Positions 48,377-56,725 of a stretch of DNA of 64,000 bases are shown piece by piece. Each line of letters begins with the position of its first letter. The stretch's first letter is position 1. The notes beneath the pieces were generated by a model. That model worked only from the letters and a program-made list of their open reading frames with translations. It was not told the origin of the DNA and ran no database searches. This DNA is from DATBLY01 sp963705545 (lineage in GTDB: Bacteria > Actinomycetota > UBA4738 > HRBIN12). The translations under genes and the position numbers were made by a program. The stretch spans positions 434,001-498,000 of the forward strand of contig CAVPJX010000001.1 in the NCBI GenBank assembly GCA_963705545.1. Reading direction: 5' to 3'.

Positions 48377-49627
48377 GTGGGTCACTTCTGGCATCCGTTC
48401 GCGGACATGGCGGCCGTCGCGGCCAAGGGCGCGGTCGAGCTGGTCCGCGGCGACGGCATCTGGGTCTTCGATGCGGCTGGGCGTCGCTACCTCGACGGGA
48501 CGGCGTCGCTCTGGTACTGCAACGTCGGCTGGGGCCGGGACGAGATCGCCGACGCGGCCGCCGAGCAGATGCGGCGCCTCCCCGCCTACTCCACCTTCGG
48601 CGACCTGACGAACGCTCCGGCGGAGGCGTTGGCGGACCGCGTGAGCGCGCTCGCACCGGTCGCCGGCTCCGAGGTCTTCCTGACGAGCGGCGGCTCGGAC
48701 TCGATCGACACCGCCACGAAGATGGCGCGTCGCTACTGGCAGTTGAAGGGCGAGCCGGACCGGACCGTACTGATCCGCCGCGAGAAGGCCTACCACGGCA
48801 TGCACGCCGCCGGATCGTCGCTCGCGGGGATCCCGGCGAACGCCTCCGGGCACGGTCCCTTGATCGAGGACGTGATCGAGGTTGCGTGGGACGACGCCGC
48901 GGCGCTCGCCGATGCGATCGAAGAGGCGGGACCCGGGCGCACCGCCGCGTTCTTCTGCGAACCGGTCCTCGGCGCCGGCGGCGTCTTCCCGCCGCCGGAC
49001 GGGTACCTCGGGTCGGTGCGCGCGATCTGCCGCGAACGCGGCGTGCTGTTCGTGGCCGACGAGGTGATCACCGGGTTCGGTCGGTGCGGCGACTGGTTCG
49101 CCTCGAACCGGTACGAGCTCGAGCCGGACCTGATGACCTGCGCGAAGGGGATCACCAGCGGATACCTGCCGATGGGGGCGGTCGTGGCCGCGCCGTGGGT
49201 GGCCGAACCGTTCTGGGCGCCGGGCGCCGGCGTCTGGCGGCACGGCTACACCTACAGCGGGCACGCAACCGCCGCGGCGGCGGCCCTCGCGAACCTCGAC
49301 ATCATGGAGCGGGAGGACCTGTGCGGGCGGGCCCTGGAGATGGAGGGAACCCTCCACGACGCGCTCCGGCCGCTCGCGGAGCACGAAGTGGTCGAGGAGG
49401 TGCGCGGCGGCGTCGGCCTGCTCGCTGCGGTCAACGTGCGCCAAGACCTGCTCGCCGCCGATCCGAGCCTGCCCGCGAAGGTCGGGGGCGCGTGCCGTGA
49501 GGCCGGGCTGCTGGTCCGTCCGCTCGTCGGTGGGGCGATCGCGGTCTCGCCGCCACTCGTGATCGACGCCGCGGGCGTCGAGGAGCTCGCCTCGATGTTC
49601 CGCGCCGGGCTCGACGCCTGCCGCTAG
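48377..49627 (+). CDS. class III pyridoxal-phosphate aminotransferase
   Basis: 416 aa from the GTG at 48377, which is 7 nt after the TAGCGT hexamer (48364-48369); the GTG at 48368 lies inside that hexamer and is unlikely. FHPFADM-type start, RYLDGTASLWYCNVGWGRDEIADAAAEQM, FLTSGGSDSIDTATKMAR, RREKAYHGMHAAGSSLAG, LFVADEVITGFGRCGDWFAS (PLP-Asp) and DLMTCAKGITSGYLPMGAVV (PLP-Lys) are the class III signature. Related enzymes use omega-amino acids, putrescine or taurine. Substrate unknown. It follows metH by 51 nt but has its own promoter. Confidence 0.93.
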   Translation: MGHFWHPFADMAAVAAKGAVELVRGDGIWVFDAAGRRYLDGTASLWYCNVGWGRDEIADAAAEQMRRLPAYSTFGDLTNAPAEALADRVSALAPVAGSEVFLTSGGSDSIDTATKMARRYWQLKGEPDRTVLIRREKAYHGMHAAGSSLAGIPANASGHGPLIEDVIEVAWDDAAALADAIEEAGPGRTAAFFCEPVLGAGGVFPPPDGYLGSVRAICRERGVLFVADEVITGFGRCGDWFASNRYELEPDLMTCAKGITSGYLPMGAVVAAPWVAEPFWAPGAGVWRHGYTYSGHATAAAAALANLDIMEREDLCGRALEMEGTLHDALRPLAEHEVVEEVRGGVGLLAAVNVRQDLLAADPSLPAKVGGACREAGLLVRPLVGGAIAVSPPLVIDAAGVEELASMFRAGLDACR

Positions 49628-49648
49628 CCGTCGGCGGTCAGCCGCGGC

Positions 49649-49969
49649 TCAATGGAACGAGTTGCCGCAGGCGCAGCCGCCCTGGGCAGCCGGGTTGTCG
49701 ATCGTGAACCCCGACTGCTCGAGCGTGTCGACGAAGTCGACGGTCGCCTGTGACAGGTACGGCACGCTCATCTTGTCGACGACGAGGCGAACCCCGAACT
49801 GCTCGGCGGTCTGGTCCTTCTCGGACACCTGATCGTCCAGGTACATCGCGTACCGGAGCCCGGAGCACCCGCCCGGCTGGACGGCGATCCGCAGCGCGAT
49901 GTCGTCGCGGCCCTCCTCCTGGAGGAGCTCCTTGACCTTGCCGGCTGCCGTCTCGGTGAGCGTGATCAT
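49649..49969 (-). CDS. erpA: A-type iron-sulfur carrier (ErpA/IscA/HesB family)
   Basis: 106 aa. ITLTETAAGKVKELLQEEG opens the fold; the three cluster cysteines are in VQPGGCSGLRYAMYLDD and the C-terminal QGGCACGNSFH. It transfers Fe-S clusters made by SUF to target enzymes. ATG 49969 has GGAGGATCAG just ahead. It stands alone, far from the suf operon, as in many actinobacteria. I cannot tell ErpA from IscA by sequence alone. Confidence 0.92.
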   Translation of the reverse strand: MITLTETAAGKVKELLQEEGRDDIALRIAVQPGGCSGLRYAMYLDDQVSEKDQTAEQFGVRLVVDKMSVPYLSQATVDFVDTLEQSGFTIDNPAAQGGCACGNSFH

Positions 49970-50000
49970 CTGATCCTCCGGGCGTCGGGGTCCTGTCATC

Positions 50001-50519
50001 TTACCGGTCGGCGCCCGCTTCCCCAGGCTCGACCGCGGAGTGTCCCGCCGGGCGCTCGGCGAGGTCCACCGGGCGCGCGCCGCTCACCCGGAGCAGCTCG
50101 GCCGGAGAGAGGGGGAAGACCGCGTCCGGCGTGCCGGCGGCCGCCCACACGTCCTCCCAATCGAGGAGGTCGCGGTCGACGACCGTGGGGAGACGCTCGG
50201 GATGTCCGAACGGCGGGGTCCCGCCCACCGCGAACCCCGTCGCGGTCCGCGCCTCCTCGGGCGTCGCGCGTCGGACCTCCTCGGCGCCGACCAGCACCGC
50301 CAGGCGGGCGACGTCGACGCGGTTCGACCCGCTCGTGTACGCCATCACCGCGCGCCCGTCCGCCATGAACACGAGCGACTTCACGATCTGCCCCACGTCG
50401 CACCCGATCGCCCGGGCCGCGTCCTGCGCCGTCTTCGTCCCCTCGGGGAAGCGTCGGACCCGCGGGTCCACGCCGACGGCGCGTGCCGCCTCGACGAACC
50501 GTTCGATCGCACCGCTCAT
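50001..50519 (-). CDS. YbaK/EbsC-type aminoacyl-tRNA deacylase
   Basis: 172 aa. TKTAQDAARAIGCDVGQIVKSLVFMADGRAVMAYTSGSNRVDVARLA and GFAVGGTPPFGHPERLPTVVDRDLLDWEDVWAAAGTPDAVF show the YbaK/ProX fold; K46-type Lys and the G-x-PPFG loop are conserved. It hydrolyses mischarged tRNA (Cys-tRNA-Pro or related). The ATG overlaps the stop of glycerate kinase (ATGA), so the two are co-translated. Confidence 0.9.
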   Translation of the reverse strand: MSGAIERFVEAARAVGVDPRVRRFPEGTKTAQDAARAIGCDVGQIVKSLVFMADGRAVMAYTSGSNRVDVARLAVLVGAEEVRRATPEEARTATGFAVGGTPPFGHPERLPTVVDRDLLDWEDVWAAAGTPDAVFPLSPAELLRVSGARPVDLAERPAGHSAVEPGEAGADR

Positions 50520-51664
50520 CCCGCGTCCCCGCCCCGCCCCGCCGCGATCGTCACGGCGACCTCCGCGCCGAGCTCCGTCAGGCACCGGCTCGCGTCGGCC
50601 GAGGCCGCCCAGGCCCCGAACCGATCGACCAGGGATACCACGAGGCCGAGCCCGGGCACGACCTCACGGATCCCCGGCTCGGCCTCCCCGCACACGACGA
50701 CGGGCACCGCCCCGAGCTCGCGCGCGAGGCGGATCACCTCGGCCGGCGCCTTCCCCCGGAACGTCGCCCGATCGAACCGACCCTCGCCGGTGACCACGAC
50801 GTCTGCCCGTCCCACGCGCGCCTCCAGGCCGATGGCCTCGCTCACGAGCCGCGCGCCGGACCGGATCCGCGCGCCGAGGAACGCGACCGCGCCGAACGCG
50901 AGCCCGCCGCCCGCGCCGGCGCCCGACAGCTCCCGGAGATCGATCCCCAGATCCCGATGCACGACGGCGGCCAGGTGCCCCAGCGCCCGGTCGAGGACGA
51001 CGACGTCCGCCGGGGACGCTCCCTTCTGCGGACCGAAGGTCGCGCCGGCTCCCGTCGGTCCGGTCAGGGGGTTGTCGACGTCGACGCACACATCGATCTC
51101 GACCGCGCGCAGCCGTGGATCCAGCGACGAGAGGTCGACGACCGCCAGCTCGAGGAGGCCGGTGCCGCCGGGTTCGATCGGCGTCCCGTCGGCGCGAGCG
51201 AGCCGCGCCCCCAGGGCCATCGCCATCCCGGCTCCCCCGTCGGTGGACGCCGTTCCGCCGACGCAGAGCAGGAGCCGCCCCGGGGCCCGGTCGAGCGCCG
51301 CTCGGATCAGATCGCCCGTGCCGCTCGTGCCGGCACGCATCGCGTCGCGCGCCGTGGCGGGCAGCAGCGCGAGGCCCGAGGCCGATGCGCTCTCGACGAT
51401 CGCGAGCCGTGAGCCGTCGGGCCCAGCAAGGCCGAACGACGCGTCCAGCCGCCCACCCAGGGGTCCGCGCACGCCGGCGCTGACCGGTTCGCCGCCGAGC
51501 GCGGCCAGCAGCGTCCACATCGTGCCCTCACCGCCGTCCGCGACAGGACACGTCTCGACCTCGTCCGCCGGGGAGCCACGGCGCCACCCCGTGGCGATCG
51601 CGGTTGCCGCCTGCGTCGCGGTCAGCGTGCCGCGGAACTTGTCCGGTGCAACCAGGACGCGCAC
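50516..51664 (-). CDS. glycerate 2-kinase (GarK type)
   Basis: 382 aa. VLVAPDKFRGTLTATQAATAIATGWRRG, VADGGEGTMWTLLAALGG, LLLCVGGTASTDGGAGMAMALGA and VVTGEGRFDRATFRGKAPAEV are conserved blocks of the GlxK/GarK glycerate kinase family, which make 2-phosphoglycerate from D-glycerate and ATP. Start GTG 51664 lies exactly 6 nt after TAGCAT on its strand (51671-51676), a leaderless fit. Its promoter overlaps that of the divergent gene. The product may enter glycolysis after serine, glycine or tartronate breakdown. Confidence 0.93.
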   Translation of the reverse strand: MRVLVAPDKFRGTLTATQAATAIATGWRRGSPADEVETCPVADGGEGTMWTLLAALGGEPVSAGVRGPLGGRLDASFGLAGPDGSRLAIVESASASGLALLPATARDAMRAGTSGTGDLIRAALDRAPGRLLLCVGGTASTDGGAGMAMALGARLARADGTPIEPGGTGLLELAVVDLSSLDPRLRAVEIDVCVDVDNPLTGPTGAGATFGPQKGASPADVVVLDRALGHLAAVVHRDLGIDLRELSGAGAGGGLAFGAVAFLGARIRSGARLVSEAIGLEARVGRADVVVTGEGRFDRATFRGKAPAEVIRLARELGAVPVVVCGEAEPGIREVVPGLGLVVSLVDRFGAWAASADASRCLTELGAEVAVTIAAGRGGDAG

Positions 51665-51688
51665 GGGCCGATGCTACGATTCCGCGCC
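51665..51688. promoter_or_regulatory. 24-bp divergent promoter with overlapping -10 boxes
   Basis: The minus-strand hexamer TAGCAT (plus 51671-51676) belongs to glycerate kinase and the plus-strand hexamer TACGAT (51675-51680) to the TIGR03083 gene. They share two base pairs, so RNA polymerase cannot open both at once. Both start codons lie 6-8 nt beyond their hexamers. The -35 of each promoter must lie inside the other gene. Confidence 0.6.
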
Positions 51689-52519
51689 GTGAGCCTCGAC
51701 CGCGAGCAACTGATCGGCATCGCCCACGCCGAACGTCAGCGCCTCGGTCGGATGATCCAGTTCGCCGAGCCCGACACCTGGGAGCAACCGAGCGCCGCCG
51801 CCGGCTGGTGGAACCGAGACGTGATGGCCCATCTGGCCGCGCAGGACACCGCGGCCGCGCAGCTCCTGAAGGGTGATCCCGCGAGCGAGCTCGACGAGTA
51901 TCGTGCCGGCCTCGGCGACGAGCCGTTCACCGTCGACGGGCTGAACGCGTTCCTCGTGAACCGGCGTTCGGGACTCCCCTACCGCGAGGTCCTCACCACC
52001 TGGGGGCAGGCCGCCGGATCGCTGCTCGCGTTCGCAGCGCTCCTGTCCGACGAGGAGTGGCGGACCCGCCGCTCCCCCTGGCTGTCCGGCGAGATCGCGG
52101 CGCGGTACCTCCTGCAGTCCCGGATCGTCGAGTGGTGGGTACACGGCGAGGACATGCGGGCGACGAACGGCCTCGGGCCCGAGTACCAGCACTGGCCGAT
52201 CCACCTCACGATCGACATGGCCGTCCGGATGCTCCCGTGGACCCTCGGCGAGGCCGGCCTCGACCTCCGCGGCCGGACGATCGAGGTCGACGTGATCGGT
52301 GCCGGGGAGGGCCTGTGGCGCTGGGGGCTTGGGAAGGGAGAGGTCCCGGATCCGGACGGGAAGGCGGACGGCTGGATCCTCGGCCGCGCGCCGCAGCTCG
52401 CCTTGGTCGCCGCGAAGCGCCTGCCGATCGACGAGGTCCTCGACTCGGGGATCCTCGTCCTGGGCGGTGACGTCGAGCTCGCGGAGCGCGTCCTGCGCAC
52501 GATGCGCGCCTACGTCTGA
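51689..52519 (+). CDS. TIGR03083-type (DinB/maleylpyruvate isomerase-like) protein
   Basis: 276 aa from the GTG at 51689 (8 nt after TACGAT; the ATG at 51671 lies inside the promoter). The N-terminal four-helix bundle includes RLGRMIQFAEPDTWEQPSAAAGWWNRDVMAHLAAQDTAAA with the metal-ligand His, and a second His in SRIVEWWVHGEDMRATNG (HxxD/E). The C-terminal sterol-carrier-like domain (IEVDVIGAGEGLWRWGLG...KADGWILGRAPQLALVAAKRLP) completes a layout common in actinobacterial mycothiol-dependent transferases. Thiol and substrate are unknown. Confidence 0.85.
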   Translation: MSLDREQLIGIAHAERQRLGRMIQFAEPDTWEQPSAAAGWWNRDVMAHLAAQDTAAAQLLKGDPASELDEYRAGLGDEPFTVDGLNAFLVNRRSGLPYREVLTTWGQAAGSLLAFAALLSDEEWRTRRSPWLSGEIAARYLLQSRIVEWWVHGEDMRATNGLGPEYQHWPIHLTIDMAVRMLPWTLGEAGLDLRGRTIEVDVIGAGEGLWRWGLGKGEVPDPDGKADGWILGRAPQLALVAAKRLPIDEVLDSGILVLGGDVELAERVLRTMRAYV

Positions 52520-52596
52520 GCCGGCCGGCCGGCCCACATCGCGCAAGCCCGCTCGGCCCGCCGTCCGTACACCCGCACGGGTATACCGTGCTGCGC

Positions 52597-53166
52597 ATGC
52601 GATCGCGTGAACCGGAGTCGGACGCCGCCCTGATGCGGGCGTTCGCTCGGCGCGACGCTCGCGCGGCTGGCGCGCTCTACGACCGCTTCGCTTCTCGTGT
52701 CTACGGACTGGGGATCGTGATGCTCGGCAACGATGCGGCGGCGCAGGATCTGGTGCAGGACACGTTCGTGAAGCTCTGGCGCAACGCGGACCGCTACGAC
52801 ACGGCCCGCGGGAAGCTCGAGACGTGGGTGCTCCTCGTGGCCCGATCGTTGGCGATCGACGCGCTCCGACGGCGGGTGCTCGAGTCGCGGTCGCTGCACG
52901 CGCTCGGGCCTCCCGAGGAGACCGACGGAGCTCCCGGCCCCGACGTGCTCGCCGAGACGGCCGACCTCGCCGATCGCGCCCGCCGGGCGATGGCACGCCT
53001 CACCGACGAGCAGCGGGCCGCGCTCGAGCTCGCCTACTTCGGGGGGAAGACCAGCGCCGAGGTCGCAGAGCTCGAGGGCATCCCGGTGGGCACGGCCAAG
53101 ACGAGGATCCGGAGCGCCCTGCTCCGGCTCCGTGAGGCGATGGCGGAGGAACGCCGTGACCTGTGA
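52597..53166 (+). CDS. ECF-family RNA polymerase sigma factor
   Basis: 189 aa. Region 2 (DAALMRAFARRDARAAGALYDRFASRVYGLG...NDAAAQDLVQDTFVKLWRNADRYD) and region 4 (RLTDEQRAALELAYFGGKTSAEVAELEGIPVGTAKTRIRSALLRLREAM) are complete, with no other domain. ATG 52597 is preferred to a GTG at 52588, which sits at the edge of TATACC (52582-52587). The anti-sigma gene starts inside its last codons (11-nt overlap), so both are translated together. Target promoters are unknown, but the arrangement suggests auto-regulation. Confidence 0.93.
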   Translation: MRSREPESDAALMRAFARRDARAAGALYDRFASRVYGLGIVMLGNDAAAQDLVQDTFVKLWRNADRYDTARGKLETWVLLVARSLAIDALRRRVLESRSLHALGPPEETDGAPGPDVLAETADLADRARRAMARLTDEQRAALELAYFGGKTSAEVAELEGIPVGTAKTRIRSALLRLREAMAEERRDL

Positions 53167-53872
53167 CGAGGTCCGCGATCTGCTGCCGGAGCACGTGCTC
53201 GGCACCCTCGACCCCGACGCCGACCGGGACGTCCGCACGCACCTCCGGGGTTGCGCCGCGTGTCGGGCAGAGGCGATCGGCCTCGGCGAGGGCCTCGCGA
53301 GCTTCGCCCGGGCGGCGCACGACCGCGAGCCGCCCGGTGAGCTCCGCGATCGCGTGCTGACGGTGCTCGACGAGGAGTGGCGCGGCGCGGCGCCCGCCCG
53401 GCGAGAACGCCCGCGCTGGGCGGCCGCGGCCGGCATCGCGGCGGCGGTCGCGATCGTGGCGGCGTCGCTCGGGCTCGCGGCATCCGCAGACCGGAGGGCA
53501 GATCTCGCGCAGGCCGGCGCCAGCAGCTATCAGCGTCTCCTAGAAGCCCTGGGGGGCAAGGAATTCCGGGTCGGCGAGATCGCCTCGGATGTGCGCCCCG
53601 AGGTCGAGGGCAGCGTGGTGCTGTACGACTCGCACCAGGGGCAGTCGTGGGGCGTGGTCCTGGTCCGGGCCCCCGGTTGGTCCGGAACCGCGACCGCGAC
53701 GCTCGAGGCCAGCGATGGTCGGACGATCGAGGTGGGCGAGCTCCGCTTCGCCGACGACGGCGACGCCGCCACGTGGATCGTCACCGGCAGCAGCCTCGAG
53801 CCGTACGACCACCTCACGATCGTGGGCCCGGACGGTTCCGAGGTCGCCGGGGCGACGATCGAAGAGGCCTGA
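53156..53872 (+). CDS. anti-sigma factor with zinc-finger and RskA-like domain
   Basis: 238 aa. The cytoplasmic N-terminus has the zinc anti-sigma motif (C3 ... HLRGCAACRAE, H-x3-C-x2-C). The single membrane helix is AAAAGIAAAVAIVAASLGLAAS (about residues 90-110), followed by an extracytoplasmic RskA-type beta domain (SVVLYDSHQGQSWGVVLVRAPGWSGTATATLEASDG...YDHLTIVGPDGSEVAGAT). It holds the preceding ECF sigma factor until an outside signal triggers release. GTG 53156 with GGAGGA upstream. Confidence 0.9.
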   Translation: MTCDEVRDLLPEHVLGTLDPDADRDVRTHLRGCAACRAEAIGLGEGLASFARAAHDREPPGELRDRVLTVLDEEWRGAAPARRERPRWAAAAGIAAAVAIVAASLGLAASADRRADLAQAGASSYQRLLEALGGKEFRVGEIASDVRPEVEGSVVLYDSHQGQSWGVVLVRAPGWSGTATATLEASDGRTIEVGELRFADDGDAATWIVTGSSLEPYDHLTIVGPDGSEVAGATIEEA

Positions 53873-53887
53873 GGAGCCGCATCGCGT

Positions 53888-54877
53888 TCAGCGAGTGACG
53901 ACGAGGCGCCGGATCGCACGCGGTCGGGCTCCGAACCGATACTTGTACGCGTAATCGCCCTTCAACAGGTCGAACGCCTCGCACCCGTCCGCGATCGCCA
54001 TGCGGATGTCCTCGCCGACCAGCACCATCCCCGGCGCGAGCTGCTGCCAGGCGCGATCGAACGCGGAGTTGTACAGGGAGAACGTCCGGCCGAACCGGAA
54101 CCCGATCGTACCGGCCGCACGCTCTCCGCCCACCTCGATGAAGCTCAGACGGAAGACCCCGCCGGGGAGGAACGCTTCGCCCAGCCGTCGGAAGAAGATC
54201 TCCATCCCCGGCTGCATGAACACCCCCTTCGGGCCTTCGCTCATCCGATGCAGCTCGACGAAGCGGTCCAGCATCGAGATCAGGGTGTCCGGGGTCGCCG
54301 TGACGATCGTGAACGGCCCGGCGTCCGCCTCGAGCTTCTTGGCCTTGCGCCGGATCTCATGGCGGAGCTTCGCTGGGAGCCCGGCGAGGTAGGCCTCCCA
54401 CGTCGGCGGGAGCTCGAGGTACGGCGCGATCCCGTTCTGATCCTCGGTCTCCTCCACGCCGAGGCCGCGCTCGAGCGCCGACGCGCGCAGCTGCCCCAGC
54501 CAAGCCCGCTCCTCGGGGAGCCCCCGGAGGTCGGCGTCATCCCAATCGTCGCGGCCGACGAGCGCGGCCCACAGCTCCTTCGAGACCTCCGCCTGCAGCG
54601 CCGGTTCACCGACGGGTCCGAGGTAGTCGGTGACCTCGGTCCCACCCAGGAACCGGATCGTCCGCCCGATCCGTTCGAACGCCACCGCGGCCACCTGCCG
54701 CCCGTCCTGCTCGGCGAAGGCGAGCAACAGGTGCTCGGGCCGTTCCCCGAACTCCTCCCAGTAGAGCTTCAGGTAGTCGGGCGAGTGGAAGAACGTGCCG
54801 GCCGGGTCCGCGGTCACCAGGTCCGACCAGTCGCGACGCTGGAAGTCCCGGCCGTCTTCGGAGAACACGATGCGCAT
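53888..54877 (-). CDS. GNAT/FemAB-like acyltransferase (CelD/BcsL type)
   Basis: 329 aa with the double-GNAT (FemAB) plan. WSDLVTADPAGTFFHSPDYLKLYWEEFGERPEHLLLAFAEQDGRQVAAVAFERIGRTIRFLGG is the first fold. PAKLRHEIRRKAKKLEADAGPFTIV with GGERAAGTIGFRFGRTFSLYNSAFDRAWQQLAPGMVLVGEDIRMAIADGCEAFDLLKGDYAYKYRFG is the GNAT_acetyltransf_6 block typical of CelD/BcsL. ATG 54877 is chosen because the earlier ATG (54889) lies within a TATCAT hexamer (54888-54893). A cell-envelope or exopolysaccharide role is possible; substrate unknown. Confidence 0.8.
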   Translation of the reverse strand: MRIVFSEDGRDFQRRDWSDLVTADPAGTFFHSPDYLKLYWEEFGERPEHLLLAFAEQDGRQVAAVAFERIGRTIRFLGGTEVTDYLGPVGEPALQAEVSKELWAALVGRDDWDDADLRGLPEERAWLGQLRASALERGLGVEETEDQNGIAPYLELPPTWEAYLAGLPAKLRHEIRRKAKKLEADAGPFTIVTATPDTLISMLDRFVELHRMSEGPKGVFMQPGMEIFFRRLGEAFLPGGVFRLSFIEVGGERAAGTIGFRFGRTFSLYNSAFDRAWQQLAPGMVLVGEDIRMAIADGCEAFDLLKGDYAYKYRFGARPRAIRRLVVTR

Positions 54878-54919
54878 GTGGGCGGTCATGATAGGGGCGG
54901 CGACGCGGCCACCCGCCGG

Positions 54920-56725
54920 TCACCAGGAGCCGCCGCCCCCTCCTCCACCGCCCCCGCCCGAGAACCCCCCGCCGCCCGAGAACCCGCTCGAGCCCGAACC
55001 CGAGGGGGTCGAGGCGATCGTGCCGCTGGTCGCGACCGTGAACCCGTCCATCGCGTGCCCGAAGTCGGCGAACACGAACGGTCGCGACGAGATGTACCAG
55101 GAGGTGTCTTGCGGCGGCGCGCCGATCTGCTCGAAGGCCTTCGCCCACTTCTCGGTGCATCCGAAGACGATCGCGTACGGCAGGAAGCGCGTGAAGACGT
55201 TCTCCTGCTCGGCCCATCGGGACAGGTGCGTTTCGGCGGCCTCGATCACGGTGCGGAACCCGCGGACACGGCGTAGCGCCGCGGTCCCCTTCGCCGTGCG
55301 AGCCGGCATCCGCGAGGCACCGAGGATGAAGACGATCCCCACCACCACGGTGGCGACGCCGACCAGCCCCAGGTGCGTGAATAGCGCCAGGACGAACGTC
55401 AGCCCGAGCGCCAGCAGGAAGGTCCCGACGCCGATCACGTACCAGAGCCCGCGCACCTCGTCGGGACGACGGTGGAACCATCCGCGCTTCACGGCGTCGC
55501 GATACAGCGCGTCCTCGACCTTCTCGAGGCGAGCCGCGAACGTGGTCCGGAGCGACGAGAGGGTAACTTCGGTCCCGTCGCGGAACAGGCCCTGCAGGAG
55601 CGATCGCTCGTAGGGCAGGAGCTCGCCGTCGTCCTTCTCGAGGCGGACCAGCTCCCAGTCGGGCTTGGCGAACCATCCCTCCTTGGGTAGCTCCCGGATC
55701 ATCAGGAACCCCCGGCCCGCGAGGTCCACGATCGTCGCGGTGACGTCGAGGGTGTTCGCGCGCTCGTCGATCAACGTCCCGACCTGCCCGGGCCGGAGAT
55801 CGTCCGGCGGCGCGAACTCGACCGGCGCCGACGCGTCCCCCTCGAACACCGGCACGGCCTGCTCGCGTCCGTCGGGGTTCCCCATCACCTGGTCGACGGG
55901 CGACCCGAGGTACCGCCGGTCCCGCCCCCGACGCCACGCGAGGAACCCGAAGGCGCCGAGCCCGACCAGGAGCGCGGTCGCCGCGGCCGTCCCGGTCGCC
56001 GGGGTGAGCTCGAAGGCCCGGCCGAACGACCAGCGCTCCTCGAGGATCGGCGCCGGCTCGGGCACCGAGCCCTTCGGGAGCGCCACCACGACCGTCATCG
56101 CCTCGTACGGGAACAGATCCCGGGCCGCGAAGGACGCGACGCCGGTCGCGTCCACCTCCGCGCGCCGGCACGGCTCGGTCGACCCCACGTAGCCCGTGTA
56201 GCAGGCGACCCGCGTGATCGGCGCCGGTCCGACGACCGTCGCGGTCGCCCGCTGGATCGGCACGCTCCAGTCGTCTCCGATCGCGTTCCAGTACAGCTCG
56301 TCTTGGTCGCGGAACCCGTTCAACGCGCCGCGGACCACGTACTCGATCGTGTACGTCACCCGGCCGGTGACGGTCCGGTCGGCGTCCCCGATCCGGATCC
56401 GCGTCTTCCCGCCGCCGGCATCCTCGACCGCGTACGCGGCCGACACGCCCCCGGTCGCGGTCACCCGGACGACGTCGAGCGGGTACACGCGATCGTTCGT
56501 GTCGTCGTACGCGAGCCGGGTCGGGACGTCCCGGTAGATGCCGTGGTGATCGGTCGTCGAGCCGAAGTCGTAGTCGATCGTCTCCACGACGCGGACCGCG
56601 CCGTCCGACCGGATCTCGATCCCGACGTCGTAGCGGCGGATCGACTCCGCCCCCTGGGCTCCAGCCGGCCACGCGAGCCAACCGACCACCAGGATCGAAG
56701 CGGCGGCGATCAGGGATCGTCTCAC
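54920..56725 (-). CDS. DUF2207 membrane protein
   Basis: 601 aa. Signal peptide (LIAAASILVVGWLAWPAGAQGAES), then the DUF2207 beta-rich extracytoplasmic domain (IRRYDVGIEIRSDGAVRVVETIDYDFGSTTDHHGIYRDVPTR). A first membrane helix (ATALLVGLGAFGFLAW), a cytoplasmic segment (DDLRPGQVGTLIDERANTLDVTATIVDLAGRGFLMIRE), a pair of helices (VIGVGTFLLALGLTFVLALF, GLVGVATVVVGIVFILG) and a Gly/Ser-rich tail end it. Such tails occur in many DUF2207 proteins. Function unknown. The GTG overlaps the stop of the calcium antiporter (GTGA), so the two are co-translated. Confidence 0.88.
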   Translation of the reverse strand: MRRSLIAAASILVVGWLAWPAGAQGAESIRRYDVGIEIRSDGAVRVVETIDYDFGSTTDHHGIYRDVPTRLAYDDTNDRVYPLDVVRVTATGGVSAAYAVEDAGGGKTRIRIGDADRTVTGRVTYTIEYVVRGALNGFRDQDELYWNAIGDDWSVPIQRATATVVGPAPITRVACYTGYVGSTEPCRRAEVDATGVASFAARDLFPYEAMTVVVALPKGSVPEPAPILEERWSFGRAFELTPATGTAAATALLVGLGAFGFLAWRRGRDRRYLGSPVDQVMGNPDGREQAVPVFEGDASAPVEFAPPDDLRPGQVGTLIDERANTLDVTATIVDLAGRGFLMIRELPKEGWFAKPDWELVRLEKDDGELLPYERSLLQGLFRDGTEVTLSSLRTTFAARLEKVEDALYRDAVKRGWFHRRPDEVRGLWYVIGVGTFLLALGLTFVLALFTHLGLVGVATVVVGIVFILGASRMPARTAKGTAALRRVRGFRTVIEAAETHLSRWAEQENVFTRFLPYAIVFGCTEKWAKAFEQIGAPPQDTSWYISSRPFVFADFGHAMDGFTVATSGTIASTPSGSGSSGFSGGGGFSGGGGGGGGGGSW

